A stretch of DNA of 64,000 nucleotides, from contig NC_056730.1 in the NCBI RefSeq assembly GCF_019279795.1, positions 608,621,698 through 608,685,697 of the forward strand, read 5' to 3'. The translations under genes and the position numbers were made by a program. This document shows, piece after piece, positions 24,189 to 36,559 of the stretch. Source of the stretch: Protopterus annectens. Taxonomy: Eukaryota; Chordata; Ceratodontiformes; Protopteridae. Within the stretch, counting starts at the first letter, position 1; every line of letters begins with the position of its first letter. Under the pieces are notes generated by a model. The model saw only the letters and a program-made list of their open reading frames with translations, was not told where the DNA came from and searched no databases.

Positions 24189-26101
24189 CAGTTTAAAGCT
24201 GGAAAATTCCCTGTTCAGGTCTTGTACTCTACAGCTACAAAGATGAAACTCATTAGAGTCAAAACACTCGGGCTGGTTACACATCTTCTTACAGGCTGAT
24301 AGGTACTGAATCCCCTTATTGGTGACATCATGTCCTTAGCCACTAATCAAATGTCAAAATGTTGTTGTAATACTTAGGTATCATATCAGATGATGGGAGG
24401 ATTTTGCTAAGCAGAGGTTTTTTCCCATACTTAAAAAGCTGCTTGGTGATCCCACCATATCCTGTTGCATGTTTAGAAAGGAATATCCTTTCAGAATGTT
24501 TTCTCTAGTATGAATAATGACCATATCATAAAAGTCTAATTTTTGTTTTGCATAGTTGAGATGACCCTAACTTTAGCTTCAGGCAGCTATGACACTGGAA
24601 CATACTCCATACAAAATTATATGATATGCGTGTAACTTTTATGCACAATGGAATCACCAGTTGCTAATATATTTTAGGATGGCAAAGAAGAAATATCTAT
24701 CTCATGGGTTTGGAAGTTTCACAAACAGTGAGAAGTCCCTCTCCAATTAGGGCTGTAATAGCCCTGAAAATTGTTTTGCCCCTGTAAAAATGTGGCCTTA
24801 TCCAAGGTGGCACTTTTATCATTTACTAGCATAACTGAATAGAAATAGATAGCTTTTCTGCAAATAGTGGACCATGATTTATGAATAATTTATATATTTG
24901 TGCACATGGGAAATCAGCTATTTTAATTCATAAGGCACCCATGTGCATTTGCCATAGACTTGCAGTGATGTCATGTAGATCCTGTGAGATTCAAGAGTCA
25001 ACTTATTTAATTTGTTGTATTTTCGTCTGGTTACTGTTTCCCATGGTAGTCTTATGGTACAGATTATTAGACAATAAATAACCTGGAGAAGAACTACATT
25101 TTGATGGTGCAATATCAGTGTTTATGAGTTAGTGTTTTGGTATATTTACATCTTCCATTTAGTTTTTTAAGTAACTTGTTAATTACTGAGATGGCATGGA
25201 CAGAGAATAAAACTGATGGCATACTAGATTTTCAGAATCTCTGAATTCTTTCACTTTTTCCAACTGTATATCTTGAATGAAGATGTTTTTGTAGATTTTT
25301 TGTCTGAATTAAGTTGCTAGGATGTACTAACAATAGTCCCTCAGACTATTTGAATTTATGGTTAGGTTATTAACCAATCAAACTTTTTGGTTGATAGGAA
25401 GTGCTTTTGAAGATCATATTAAATGCGATATGTTGATAAGCTACTTCTAGAGCTACCTTGGTGTCTTGCAAAAAGTGATACTTTGAGGGAGGAGTTGCCA
25501 AAAGTAAAGATATTTATGAATACATAGAACAGAAATGGTACAGAATGACATCTCGTGGAACTTCATTTGTTAATGTACTAGTGCATGGACAAGTTTTCTT
25601 GGCTTTTACGCACCAAGACTGATAGCTTTAGAACCAGCTGCAGGCAATTTTGAGACATCTGTGTTAAGGAGATTTTGTAATACAATGGTATAATTAACAC
25701 TGTGAAAAGTGTTTTTAAATTCACTAAGGATGACCACTGGGAGCTAGCCCAGGACTCTTTTGGGTCTGGCCAAAATCCACCCATAATCAGTGTTCTTAAT
25801 ATTTTTTAACTTCACTGTTCATTGTAGAGTCTAGAAACTAAATAACATTTTTTTAAAGTTTTTACAAGGGTAGGTAGGAAGATGGGTCAATAATGCTTTG
25901 TGAATGCTGTGAAGTACTTTTTTGGGGTGGTACCATATGAGCTGATGTCCATTGTTTGGGAATTTGTGAACAGTTTAGGAGTTTAGATAGGTTTATTATG
26001 CTGGTTACTGGTTCAGGTTTATAAGGGGATGATTTTTGTTAATGCTTGTAACTAATTAGAACCAGTGTTAGAGACTGCATTTTGGACTGGAATTTAGTGT
26101 A
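24189..26101. other. Unassigned DNA
   Basis: About 1.9 kb without a supported feature. Short frames (for example 24,081-24,284, 24,881-25,081, 25,578-25,784) show no domain or repeat resemblance. Confidence 0.45.
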
Positions 26102-26118
26102 TTTATTTAGGGTCTATA

Positions 26119-26178
26119 TCATTAGCAGACCGGAGTTCCGCTGTGGCGACCCCTAACCGGGTAAAGCCAAAAGACACA
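26119..26178 (+). mobile_element. 3' fragment of the SINE inside MITE M1
   Basis: GACCGGAGTTCCGCTGTGG, then CGACCCCTAACC and AAAGCCAAAAGACACAAC, match the 3' end of the SINE at 1,984-2,218. ATTAG flanks both sides. The 5' two-thirds is missing. Confidence 0.75.
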
Positions 26179-26475
26179 ACATTAGAACATCGAACATTCA
26201 AAATGTCGAGTGTTCTAATATCGAACCCTATGAATCGAAAATTTAAAACATCGAACATTCAGAACAGCGAATCTTTTCCTAGGGAGAAAATTTGCTGTTC
26301 CAAAACACATACACACAACACAAGCACACCAAACAAACAGCAATCCACACACATACACCTAAACTCTTACACTTAACCCTACACTAAACTATACATACAC
26401 CACTAACTATCCACTTACCTTAACCCAAACCCTAACCCTAAGGTCCATCACTATCGTACAGTCACCTCACTCGCA

Positions 26476-26615
26476 CCCTAACCCTAACTCACCTACCCCG
26501 CCCTAACCCTCATATCCACACAATCGCACACTTACCTGATCTGTGCCCTAACCCTAACTCACCTACCCCGCCCTAACCCTCACATCCACACAATCACACA
26601 CTTACCTGAACCCGA
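26476..26615. repeat. 70-bp tandem duplication with CCCTAA telomere-like motifs
   Basis: Two units start CCCTAACCCTAACTC at 26,476 and 26,546. Each holds two short (CCCTAA)2-like runs separated by CACCTACCCCG. They lie within MITE M1, so they are more likely an internal expansion than a true interstitial telomere tract. Confidence 0.7.
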
Positions 26616-26800
26616 CCCATAACTTTCCACCACAGCGCTGAATATACCGAAGCAACAGAAATGGACAACCAAATTCTTTCTCTAGGAAAAAAATTTGGTT
26701 TTCTGTTTCTTCGATATTTTCAGTGTTCACTGAAAATGGGTCGATATTAGAACACTTGAAATTTTAAACGTTTGGTGTTCTAATATAGACCCTTTATTTA

Positions 26801-28005
<1,205 letters not shown>

Positions 28006-28010
28006 TAATA

Positions 28011-28233
28011 AAGATTGACAGAGTATTAACTAAGCTATCAAATTTTTAATGAAGAAAGGAAGTATCCCTTTAAATTATGTTTAGTAATGGCACAGACATC
28101 AATATGCAGCACATACAGGAAATCTTCAAAATTTGTGAATTCTGGCTTTTACCAAGTACACATTCACCTTTGCTTTTTTACCTTGATTGTTTTTCATTTC
28201 TTTTTGTCTTTAAATTTGTAGAAGTCTAAAAGT
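28011..28233 (+). repeat. Interspersed repeat, copy 2, with possible 7-bp TSD
   Basis: Homologous to 23,961-24,188. GGTAATA stands at 28,004-28,010 and again at 28,234-28,240, directly outside the repeat, consistent with a mobile origin. No poly-A tail, terminal inverted repeat or open frame was seen. Confidence 0.7.
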
Positions 28234-28486
28234 GGTAATACGTGAGCTTTGTCTACCGGGTTTCTTTGGTTATATTGGAGAGTTGCCCTGTATTCAGGAC
28301 TTTTTTTCACTATTACTATGGCTTTGTTAGAGTTTTTGTATCAAGAGGTTGAGAGGTATGTTGTTTGAGTCAGGGAAGGTATGAAATTTTGCTTGGGAGG
28401 GTTGATGTGAGGGTTGGGGTGATTACATTTTATAGACGTGGCGACGAGGGTGGATTTCTGGGAGTGAGCAGGGCTGCGAGTAATGG

Positions 28487-28519
28487 CCATTAATCACATG
28501 TGCATAGTGTGATTAATGG
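28487..28519. repeat. 12-bp perfect hairpin (TTAATCACA-type)
   Basis: CCATTAATCACA (28,487-28,498) and its reverse complement (28,508-28,519) enclose a 9-nt loop. A related but decayed arrangement (ATCGCT...AGCGA) with similar downstream sequence lies near 27,785-27,850, suggesting diverged copies of one repeat. Confidence 0.6.
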
Positions 28520-28607
28520 TCCGGAGTGACATCACTGGTTTGTGTGTGTATGCTGGGAGCAGCACAATATAACACTCAACTGTACAGGTTTCTGCAGAAT
28601 GTGTGGG

Positions 28608-28760
28608 TGGGTTTGGGATAATGGTTAAAGTATTCACCTCATCATCACAAAGTGCAGAGTTTGATTTAACAGGCTTGCCTCACATTGGTCTGTTTTTCAT
28701 GGAGTTGTGGTTGGCTGGCACATCCCCATGACTTGAAGTTGCTAAATGATGATATTCATT
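28608..28760 (+). mobile_element. Possible second tRNA-derived SINE head
   Basis: GGGATAATGGTTAAAG resembles an A box of the tRNA type with an ATAATGGTTAAAGC-like D-loop, and GCAGAGTTTGATTT about 40 bases later resembles a B box. The downstream sequence is not the V-SINE-like body, so this would be a different family. The evidence is limited to these two boxes. Confidence 0.35.
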
Positions 28761-28899
28761 GAGTTTCAGACTTACTGCCCACTGCCTGTGGTAAAGATGA
28801 AGCATCAAGTAGGAAATAGAATGGCAGCAAAAGAGTTAAACTATTCCCTTTCATTTTCATATTAATTGGTTCAAGTTTATTTGCCCATCAATTATTTCA

Positions 28900-29085
28900 G
28901 ACTTGTGGTTACCTTGTTGCACTGAGGAAGGCTAGGTTAGCTGAAATGCTGCATATTTTGTATAATTTGTGCATTCACAGGGGCTTTTATCACCCCTAGT
29001 GATGTTTTGAACAGTTTTTCATTAAACTGTTGTTTTACAATCACCTCATTGTGCTGGCTTTGTTTTTTGTGTTATTGAGTAGCAT
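28900..29085 (+). mobile_element. PLE-like 3' tail fragment
   Basis: CTGAGGA at 28,922-28,928 is followed by a GGCTA/TAGCT hairpin and GAAA (28,943-28,946), then by ATTAAA and ATTGTGCTGGCTTTG. This is the same order as the PLE-A outer tail (CTGAGGAAGGC...TTGTGCTGGCT). It abuts a CR1-like LINE ORF1 on minus. No RT is attached. Confidence 0.6.
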
Positions 29086-29129
29086 TACCCTCAGTTTTTT
29101 GTTACTTGTGCTATTTACAGCGGTGGGTT

Positions 29130-30690
29130 TGTCTTTTGAGCCTTGCCTAAAAAATGGCACTATGGGGGTGGCAAGAGCCTTGGCTAGTATTTGAAAGCCT
29201 AAACTGACAGGTGCAAGTCATCTCTAGCGAAGCAGCATGGTTTGTCGAGCATGTCATCCCAGGCTGACAAACACTGGATCCCCTTTAAATGACACCAGAA
29301 GCTTAGCCAATTGTTGAAATTGATATTTTTTTCTTTATACCGTGGTATCATTCTTGGTGAGGGCAGGATGCTACTCAGGGTCAGTGTTATACCGGCCTGG
29401 GCTACGTGGTCAGAGAGCTCTTCCATGTCTCTTTTCATGTAGTCCAGGGAGGTATGGCTCAGGTCATTCACACCAACATGGACAATGACAGAGTTGTATT
29501 TGTACTTGTTCTGGAGTGACCTGAGTGCTTGTGTTATGTGGCGGATCCTGGCACCTAACAGTAATCTTCTCCTTGGTCAGACTAGTGACTGGGAAGTCAG
29601 TGTGCCTGATTATAGAGTCACCTATTACTAGTGTGTTGGGTATGTTATTTTGCCTTAAGGGCTGAGATTCCCTGGCACACTGGTTTTGTGAAGTATGTGT
29701 TTCATGGTTTGTGTTGGGGGGGTGGAGGTTGCTTGGATGTCTGCTTTGGATGTCTCTGTTGCTTTTGCAGATTTTTATTTAGAGCCTCTGATTATGTGTT
29801 CGTGTATTCATGTGTGGTTTTTGCCGGTGCTGATTTCATAGGTCTATGTGAGACTGGTGGTGTGATGCAAGTAATTCCCTTCTCCTCTTGATTGTCTGGT
29901 CCAGTCTTGGATTGGGAGAGCTTAGCCTCCAGTTTTTCTGTATAATTGCATCTCTCGCATGTATTAGTGTTTGGTGGTAGGAGGAGAGGGTTGTCTGTGT
30001 ACATGAGGCAGTTGTAACATTGCCTCAAAATGCCCAGATTCACCAGTTGGACCAGAGAGTACACCTGAAACTGCCCTTTGGGCATGTCTGGATAGGTACA
30101 GTGAGCTGTTTTACTGACTGGCTTGTAAGGTCGAATAGTGAGCCATAGAGAGCCCTGTCCTTATCTACAGTATAGGGGTCTAGTGCTAAGGTTTATTAAT
30201 GCTTGCTATGAGTTTTGAGCAAGTGCCAGGCTGAGAAGTGAATGGTTTGAGTGCTTAAATTGAAACTTTGTCTAGTTCCAAGGGAAAAATTGAAGAGTAG
30301 ACTCTGTGGAGCCAGGAATAGTTATACCCCAGCTAACCGGCACTGCCTGGGGCGCAAAACCGCACTAATGTGGGTTTTATAGCAGGGAAATGAAAGAGAT
30401 AGGAATTAGCCCAAAATGGCCAATAAACTACTAATTTCTGGGCTGAAACCACTCCTCCAGGGACAGATACGCTGCTCAAAGCTCCCCTCTCTCACAGGTG
30501 AACAGAGAAACTTCCTTCTATCCAAGTAAGGTATGGGCAAACACAGAAACTTGTAACACAGCCCTGAATTCAGCACTAATTTGAAAACTGGACTATACTA
30601 GCTTAGAAAGGCGGGGAAACAAGTATTTTTTTTTTGTTTTTTTTCAGAAAATAAAGCAGATTCAATCAAAAAAACACTTTAAATGCACAG
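29130..30690 (-). pseudogene. CR1/L2-type LINE ORF1: zinc finger plus SGNH esterase
   Basis: Read on minus. A Cys-rich segment in 30085-29792 (QCYNC ... CERCNY) is followed by a short coiled coil, as in CR1 and L2 ORF1 proteins. Downstream, VIVHVGVNDLSH at about 29,500-29,455 is the GND block of an SGNH hydrolase. SSILPSPR and N-x-W-L follow, and DDLHLS near 29,205 is the Asp-x-x-His block. In these LINEs the esterase-like ORF1 is thought to act in RNP or membrane interaction. The reading frame is broken between the two parts. About 600 bases at 30,090-30,690 look like its 5' untranslated region. No ORF2 follows on minus; a PLE tail lies there instead. Confidence 0.78.
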
Positions 30691-30691
30691 A

Positions 30692-31202
30692 AATGGCTAT
30701 CAAACTATTAGGCATGATAGTTGGTAAAACATTTTATTTTGACAAAGCCATGCTGATGAGATATTCGGTGGCCTGTGCCACTTTTGAGAAATTTAGCACA
30801 ATACTGCACTGGATTTGGCAGCAAAGGGTGGGTTCTCAAAAGGTAACTCATTACTTAGATAATTTTTTGTTGATAGCAGAAAGATGGACAGAGGCGTTGG
30901 AAGGTATAAGAGTGTCTCTGAGCATTTGCAAGCAGTTGAGAATGCTATTGGCTATGCAGAAATTAGAGGGCCCTGCCAAGGTCTTGTGTTTTCTGGTTTG
31001 TTGATAGATGTGCCGATGGGGATTTTTCATCTTCTGGTTGGGAAGATACAGTGATTAAGGTCAAAGATTGCTTGAACAATAGGTAAAGAGAAGGTTTAGA
31101 TCAGGGATGTAATGGAGCTTTTGGGGCTGATGAACTTTGCATGTTGAGCATTGCATCCTGGCTGTACATTTTGTAGACTGATGGCATTTTTATTAAGGGA
31201 AG
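30692..31202 (+). pseudogene. DIRS/Ngaro-type reverse transcriptase fragment
   Basis: The frame 30693-31004 has a CATFEKFSTILHWIW block followed by THYLDNFLLI. This is the (H)YLDD catalytic box of tyrosine-recombinase retroelements with the second Asp replaced by Asn. GPAKVLCFL then corresponds to the FLG motif. After stops, ELLGLMNFAC-like residues (about 31,115-31,140) match the LLGLLNFAC block typical of these RTs. The 5' half is missing, and the 3' side runs into a gypsy LTR at 31,203. Confidence 0.8.
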
Positions 31203-31465
31203 TGTCACTCATCTTGTCTCGATATAATATATGAGCCTTCATGGGTTCTATTCATGCAGCTTTATTATGTACAAACACATTACAATTATAGCTATTAACA
31301 TTAAGTTAGGTAACATATATACAAACTAACTACATTCATTCTCACATGCTTACTCTCTGGCTGCACTTTCAAAATGCCACTAGGTACAACACATGCCCGC
31401 TATTTATACATGCACATTCATCACTTGCTATGCTTCTTAATGACAAATATAGACTGTGCTCTACA
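31203..31465 (-). repeat. 3' LTR of the gypsy element
   Basis: Matches 36,950-37,212 along its entire length. On minus it starts TGTAGAGCACA, contains AATAAA (plus 31,262 region) and ends in TGACA. Confidence 0.88.
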
Positions 31466-31479
31466 TCCTCCCTCTTTTT
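31466..31479 (-). promoter_or_regulatory. Polypurine tract
   Basis: On minus, AAAAAGAGGGAGGA sits immediately upstream of the 3' LTR, the position and composition of the plus-strand primer of LTR retroelements. Confidence 0.8.
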
Positions 31480-31573
31480 GGAAAATGCAGTACAGAGGAT
31501 ATCAATTAACATGCAAATTGTACAAATAGCTTTTTTTGTCATGCATTATACAAACTTATGTACGTATATACAG

Positions 31574-32600
31574 TTATGCCCAAGTCACCTTATATCTCAC
31601 ACCCGGTCTGGACATGTGACCAAATTTTGTGATGTAAAACTGGGAATCAGGCTTAGCAAATGGACTCATTTCTTTAGAGTGTTCAACCTTCAGAGTGTCA
31701 GGAACATTCTTATGGCTGGAATCAGATGGTACAACATGTTCTGGAACAGGAAAAATGTCTGAGTGATTCTGAGACTTAGAATCTATATGCTGTGATAACA
31801 ATTCTGGTACAGGAAGGAGATGCCTGTGTTTTCTCCTGTACTCTACACCCTTGGCTTCTAGGATCTTGGCTTGGTACATACACCTGTTACCTGACCAATC
31901 TGGTTGAAACCTTTCGCCGTTTGTATCCTCACTGTCTCTCCTTTCAATAGACAAAGAAATCTGCTCGATTTTTCATAACTGGACTTCTGGATAGAACACT
32001 TCTTGAACAGTTGGGCTCTGATGGCTCTGTTATTTTTAGCTTTATTCCTCAATAAACTGGAACTAATAGGCAATGTTGTTCTGGTTTGCCTGGATAGAAG
32101 TCTGTGAGCAGGTGAGCCTAGTATGTCGTTACGGGGTATGTTTCCGAGATTAAGTTGATTCAAAAAGATATCGGTATTGTCACACTTTGACCTTTCAAGT
32201 AATTGGACATTCAGCTAGTCCATTTGACTGTGGATATTCTGGACTACTAGTAACATGTACAGAGTCCCATTCTCTTGCAAATTTCTGAAACAACTGACTG
32301 GTAAATTGGGTACCATTGTCAAAAATAACTTGGACTATCATGGACTGAGAAATGACATTTCAACTTGGTAATAACAGTAGTGGATGTTAGATTAGGTAGT
32401 AAGTCAATCTCAAACCAGTTCAGAAAAGAGTCTACCAATACTAAATAATGCTGATAGTTCCACTCGATTATGTCAGTGGCAACCGTTGACCAAGTTAGCT
32501 CAGGAACCTGACTTAGCTGAAATGGTTCTCTTTGTAAATGTGGTTTAGTACTATTGCATACTGAACAAGAAGAAAGTATTTTATCAATGTCTTTCACTAG
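31574..32600 (-). pseudogene. Gypsy integrase, frameshifted
   Basis: On minus, a CSVCNSTKP zinc-binding end is followed by TWSTVATDIIEW (first catalytic Asp), HYLVLVDSF, then after a frame break FDNGTQFTS (second Asp) and TSSPEYPQSNGLAE (catalytic Glu). GSPAHRLLSRQTRT and, in the C-terminal segment, EYRRKHRHL are typical of Ty3/gypsy integrase tails. The DDE triad is therefore all present but distributed over frames (32597-32319, about 32,330-32,190, 32163-31858, 31954-31574). Integrase would join element cDNA to host DNA. This copy cannot make an intact protein. Confidence 0.85.
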
Positions 32601-32672
32601 TGAAAGCCAAAATACTAGTTCTTTTGCCCTTCTTTTGGTAGAGTCAGAACCTGGGTGACCACGATGTAAAAT

Positions 32673-33118
32673 CTATATATATTCATGTGGTAGGGAAGCA
32701 GGAACAACAATTTTAGGACCTTTGAAAATAATGCTATCTTCCATCAACATCTCATCTCTGTAAGGAAAATAAGTTTGCTCTTCAGGTGGTACACTAGATT
32801 GCTTTGACAGCCATCCAGCATTAATATAGAGGTTCAGATTTTGCAAAACTGGATCAGTCTTTGTATGGTCTCTCAGCTCATCAAGTCTAGTGGAAGAAAA
32901 ATTATGCACTGCCATTATGTCAAAGTCAAAATTCTCTGCATTAAGCTGTTCTATTGTACTTCTGAGTAATCTGGATAAGGTATCAGCCAGATAAAGAAGT
33001 TTGCCTTTTGTATAGACCATTTTGAAGTTGTACTTCTGCAATTTGAGCATGATTATTTGCAATCTCACTGGAGCAGAATGCATAGGCTTCTTTAGAATGG
33101 TAACTAAAGGTTGGTGAG
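32673..33118 (-). pseudogene. Gypsy RNase H C-terminus and connection domain
   Basis: The minus frame 33083-32673 begins MHSAPVRLQIIMLKL and KYNFKMVYTKGK..LADTLSR, the end of the Ty3/gypsy RNase H domain. A linker leading to integrase follows. The residues just upstream (QPLVTI-like, to 33,118) are still RNase H. The preceding RT is absent because the frame stops against a MITE fragment. A homologous, differently broken copy lies at 62,640-63,030 on plus. Confidence 0.82.
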
Positions 33119-33470
33119 TGAATATGGAAACAGCGACACATATTTATCGAATCACATTTAAGCGATTTGATGAATATGTCATAGGGCGAGGAGATAGTTG
33201 GCCAACTTCACGGAGTTACCCTTTCCTTCCCTATAGTGCGATCTTGGAGTTGGTATATTTAGTTAGGGGTATGTGTGGGGTGTGGGGGGGGGTGAAGTCC
33301 CCCACCTGTTTATGTTGTTAAATTATTTTTTTTTAGCGAACGGCTGCATACGTTTTTTCCCTAGGGAAAAATTTGATTAAGTGGCCGTTCGCTATTTTCA
33401 GGTTTCGGGCATTATGTGTCGACTTTTATGTAGTTGCACATAAACACTTTTGGTCTTATAATATAGACCC
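33119..33470. mobile_element. MITE fragment M3 (right end intact, left end lost)
   Basis: The right end is ATAATATAGACCC, as in M1 and M2. The interior segment 33,205-33,310 (AGTGCGATCTTGGAG ... GTGGGGTGTGGGG) aligns with 49,128-49,210 of M2, and TTTTTCCCTAGGGAAAAATTT recalls M1. No left GGGTCTATA terminus or second TSD copy was found, so the left end was lost, probably in the deletion that removed the gypsy RT. Confidence 0.7.
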
Positions 33471-34052
33471 TGCTGAAATCATGCTCTTGTCCCTTGCAAG
33501 TATACTTGTGTGCCTTTCTGTAACTTCAAGGATTTGACAAGTGTCAATGGCTTTACTCAGCATTAAATCACTGTCACAAAGCAAAATCTTTCTCACAGCA
33601 GCATTATTAATACCATGCAAAAGCCTGTCCTTTATTAACTCATCTTTTAAGTTACCAAACCAACACATTTTAGCTTTGTTTCTCAGGTCTGTATTATAAG
33701 CTGCAAAAGTTTCCCTTGGTTTCTGATCTCTTGTGTAAAACAAATGCCTCTCTAATGTAATATTTGTCTGAGGGTTGCACATTCCCCTGAATTTGCACTT
33801 CAAACACTTGGGATCTTCCCTTGATTCAGCCTGTACAACAATATGACGATTTTCACCTTCTCCCTCATATACTGCTGTTGCAATGGCCTCTGACCCAGCT
33901 AGGTTTAGCAAAATGAATGCCCTGGTGCATGCATCCTTGTCAGAATTAGCTGCTTGTATAAGAATATCGTACTCTTGCTCAAATATTCTCCAGTTTTCTT
34001 TAATATTCTGATCAAATACAAGTGGTTATGGCTTTCGAAATCCATCTGCCAT
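33471..34052 (-). pseudogene. Gypsy gag fragment
   Basis: On minus, the likely ATG is at 34,052 (MADGFRKP, then a stop). The frame continues FDQNIKENWRIFEQEY, LNLAGSEAI, then RHLFYTRDQKPRETFAAY, LKDELIKDRLLHGI and VRKILLCDSDLML. This is a typical Ty3/gypsy capsid (retrotrans_gag) pattern. The reading stops abruptly at the MITE fragment, without a zinc knuckle. The upstream leader contains a long AC microsatellite. Confidence 0.82.
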
Positions 34053-34101
34053 ATTAACATATACCAGTGAAGGGTTTTGCAAATATGCATGAACACACAT
34101 G

Positions 34102-34119
34102 AACACACACACACACACA

Positions 34120-34167
<48 letters not shown>

Positions 34168-34180
34168 CACGCACACACAC

Positions 34181-34237
<57 letters not shown>
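34102..34237. repeat. (AC)n microsatellite
   Basis: About 135 bases of CA repeat with occasional GC interruptions, in the gypsy leader. Poly-Cys-Val and His-Thr frames here are artefacts. Confidence 0.95.
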
Positions 34238-34239
<2 letters not shown>

Positions 34240-34798
34240 CCAGAAATTTATGCCAGTATTTTTAACTTTGCCCAATGACACAACAAGCCTCTGAACGACT
34301 GAACTTTGTGGTTTCTTGGGTACTTTAACACTCTCAAAATTGTCGTACAGCAAAAGTCATTTATCATCATTTTAAGAAACATCTCAAATAACTGAACTGT
34401 GCAAATGAACTGGGCAGAAGAAGCTCAGAGCTAGAATCATTTTGAAGTAACTGTGCTTTGCAAATAGACAGTACACGACACAATGAAACCTCCCCAAAAT
34501 GGTGGCACTTTACTAGATAATTCTTTACATGCAAGAAACGCTCTATAATGGTGGCACTTTGGGAATAGACACACCCAGCACATGAAACTTCAAGAAATGG
34601 CTATACTTTGACTTTACTTTATGAAATAGTTGCACTTTACACATAAATAAACTCCTTGAAATACATGCACAGTAATAAGCACACACTGTAAGCACTTTTA
34701 CACATTTTGAGATACTTCGAATAACTCTAGTTATTCCCTTGATACAATACAAAGTTGTAGTTATGCCAAAACACAGCACTTTACCAAAAAACATGCAA

Positions 34799-36476
34799 TC
34801 ATAGGTTCATAGGTTGGTACTAGGCTATCGGCCCTAGTGCCTATACAAGCCTAGCCATAACAATTCTCTGGCTATTTATTCCCACACTATTTACTTCCCT
34901 GGACCCCTGTCTAGCAGGGTGACTGATGTGATCCCTGGGGAGAATTTCCTTTCTCCCATCCAATCATCAAGGTTCCTTTTGAAGAGGGCCAAAGAGGTGC
35001 TCTGCTTGACATGTATGGGCAGTCTATTCCAGAGTCTGGGGAGTCTCTGGGGCAGGAAACTATCCCTCTAGCATGTTTTGTTTATTGTGATGACAAGATT
35101 TAGATCAATGGAGCATGTGGCTCTGAGGGATTGGGATTTCTTTAAGTGTAGCATGTCCAACAGCTCTGGGTTTGACATGGCCTTGTATGTTAAGCAGAGA
35201 TTGCCTTGGAGTAGACGATATGCGACTGAGTATAGCTGGAGGTTTTTAAGGCGGTCAGCATAGGGCATCTGCTTTAGGCCTGTGATTCTTTTAGTGAGGC
35301 ATTTCTGCGGCCTTTCCAGTTGTTGCAGATGTCTTGAGAGGTACATACCAAATGGGGCATTGTATTCTATGATGGGTCTAATGAGGGATGAGTACAGTGG
35401 GACAATGACCTCCTTTTTTCTGGATGAAAAGCCCTTAGTAATGAGGTGTGCCACACAGAAGGATTTCCTGACTGTTGTGGCAATGTGGTTATTGAAGGTG
35501 AGACCACTGTCCACCTGTGTCCCTAAGTCTCTTATCACACTTTCAGTGTTTAGTGTACTGTCACCTATGTGATAATTCACGGGTGCATGTTTTTTCCCAA
35601 AGGGGATAACTATACATTTCTTGGCATTGAGCTTGAGCCCATGGCTCTGGCACCAAAGCATCTGTTTCTGTAAGGCCCTTTTGTAGAGTATCCACATCAT
35701 CTGGGGATTCAATAATGGCTCCCAGTTTGCAGTCATCTGCGAGTTTTGTTTGCCAGAGTCCCTTAGTGTTGGCTTGTACTTCAGAGAAGTAGATGCCAAA
35801 CAAGAGAGGTCCCAGGACTGAACCCTGTGGTACTCCACTTGCCACTTGTCTGGAGTTGAATTTGGAGTCAACTACTTTTACAGTGTGGGTTCTGTCAGCA
35901 AGCCAGTTGGCAACCCATCGAGTGATGTAGGGATTAATACCCAGCTTAGTATGATTCCAGAGTGGGGGATGGTGTCAAAGGCCTTGGGTAGGTCCAGATA
36001 GGCTGTGTGGACTGCCTTACCCTCGTCCACGGCTCTGGAGACTAATTCTAAGAAGTCAATAAGGTTCAGGAGACAAGATCGGCCCTTCACGAACCCAAAC
36101 TGGGTGGGGTCCAGTGTTTTAAGGTTGCCAATGTCTTTGTGTATAAGTTCCATGATAATACATTCCCTGGCCTTGCAGATCAGGCTCATCAGACTGATGA
36201 GGCAGTAGTTCTCAGGATCCAAGGTGGATCCCCCCTTGTAGAGTGGGATAACTGCAGCTGTGCGCCACTCAATGGGCATGAAGCCTGAGGTGAGGGTATG
36301 ATTAAACATGACACTTAGGTGAGGTGCCAGTTTATTTTGTAGTTCATGTAGTACACAGCCCAGGATGTCATCTGGTCCCATGAATGCTGTATTCTTAGCT
36401 TTGGAGAGTGTGTTTTTTTACCTGTGTGGCCGTTATTACTGGAATTTTGCAATCTTCCAGTATTGAGATGGGCCAT
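34799..36476 (-). pseudogene. LINE copy L-1 (CR1/L2-like), 5'-truncated RT, inside gypsy
   Basis: The minus 3' end is at the GGTTCATAGGTT-type tail (34,799-34,830), shared with L-2, L-3 and L-4. Frames 36381-35878 and 35845/35871-35068 carry MGPDDILG, YLDLPKAFDTIPH, ASGVPQGSVLGPLLFGIYF, ADDCKL in the catalytic box region, and a C-terminal LIRPIIEYNAPFGMYL block. The second block is frameshifted around 35,650-35,860. The RT would prime reverse transcription at a nicked target. This copy lacks its endonuclease and is dead. Confidence 0.88.
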
Positions 36477-36559
36477 TTATTATTAATGTTTAATGTGCCC
36501 TTTTTTGCCCTTGTTATATTCGTTTTGCTTGTTTAATCTCTTTTTATGCCCACTGTACT

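Larger units (their letters stand above)
26110..26792. mobile_element. MITE, GGGTCTATATTA termini, 8-bp TSD (copy M1)
   Basis: The ends are GGGTCTATAT and ATATAGACCC. Terminal inverted repeats of about 45 bases (GTGTTCTAATATCG blocks on both sides) are visible once an inserted SINE tail is ignored. TTTATTTA at 26,102-26,109 and 26,793-26,800 is an exact 8-bp TSD. The interior holds a C-rich tandem repeat with CCCTAA motifs. It codes for nothing. The same termini occur at 49,015-49,282 and 33,470. An 8-bp TSD is typical of hAT or P-type DNA transposons. The superfamily is not certain. Confidence 0.85.

Noticed and set aside
26143..26376. 77-aa plus frame across the SINE tail and MITE M1
   Set aside because: It starts in the SINE and runs through non-coding MITE sequence; no coding evidence.
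26400..26640. True interstitial telomere array
   Set aside because: The CCCTAA units are few, interrupted, and lie within a TSD-flanked MITE with a 70-bp tandem unit.
28608..28760. A functional tRNA gene
   Set aside because: Only A-box and B-box-like strings are present; no acceptor or anticodon stem pairing is evident, so a SINE head is the better reading.
33118..33321. 67-aa plus frame inside gypsy
   Set aside because: Entirely explained by the MITE fragment M3 and antisense pol sequence.
35078..36208. Plus-strand frames of 61-96 aa over LINE L-1 (and similar ones over L-2, L-4)
   Set aside because: They are antisense shadows of the minus-strand RT.
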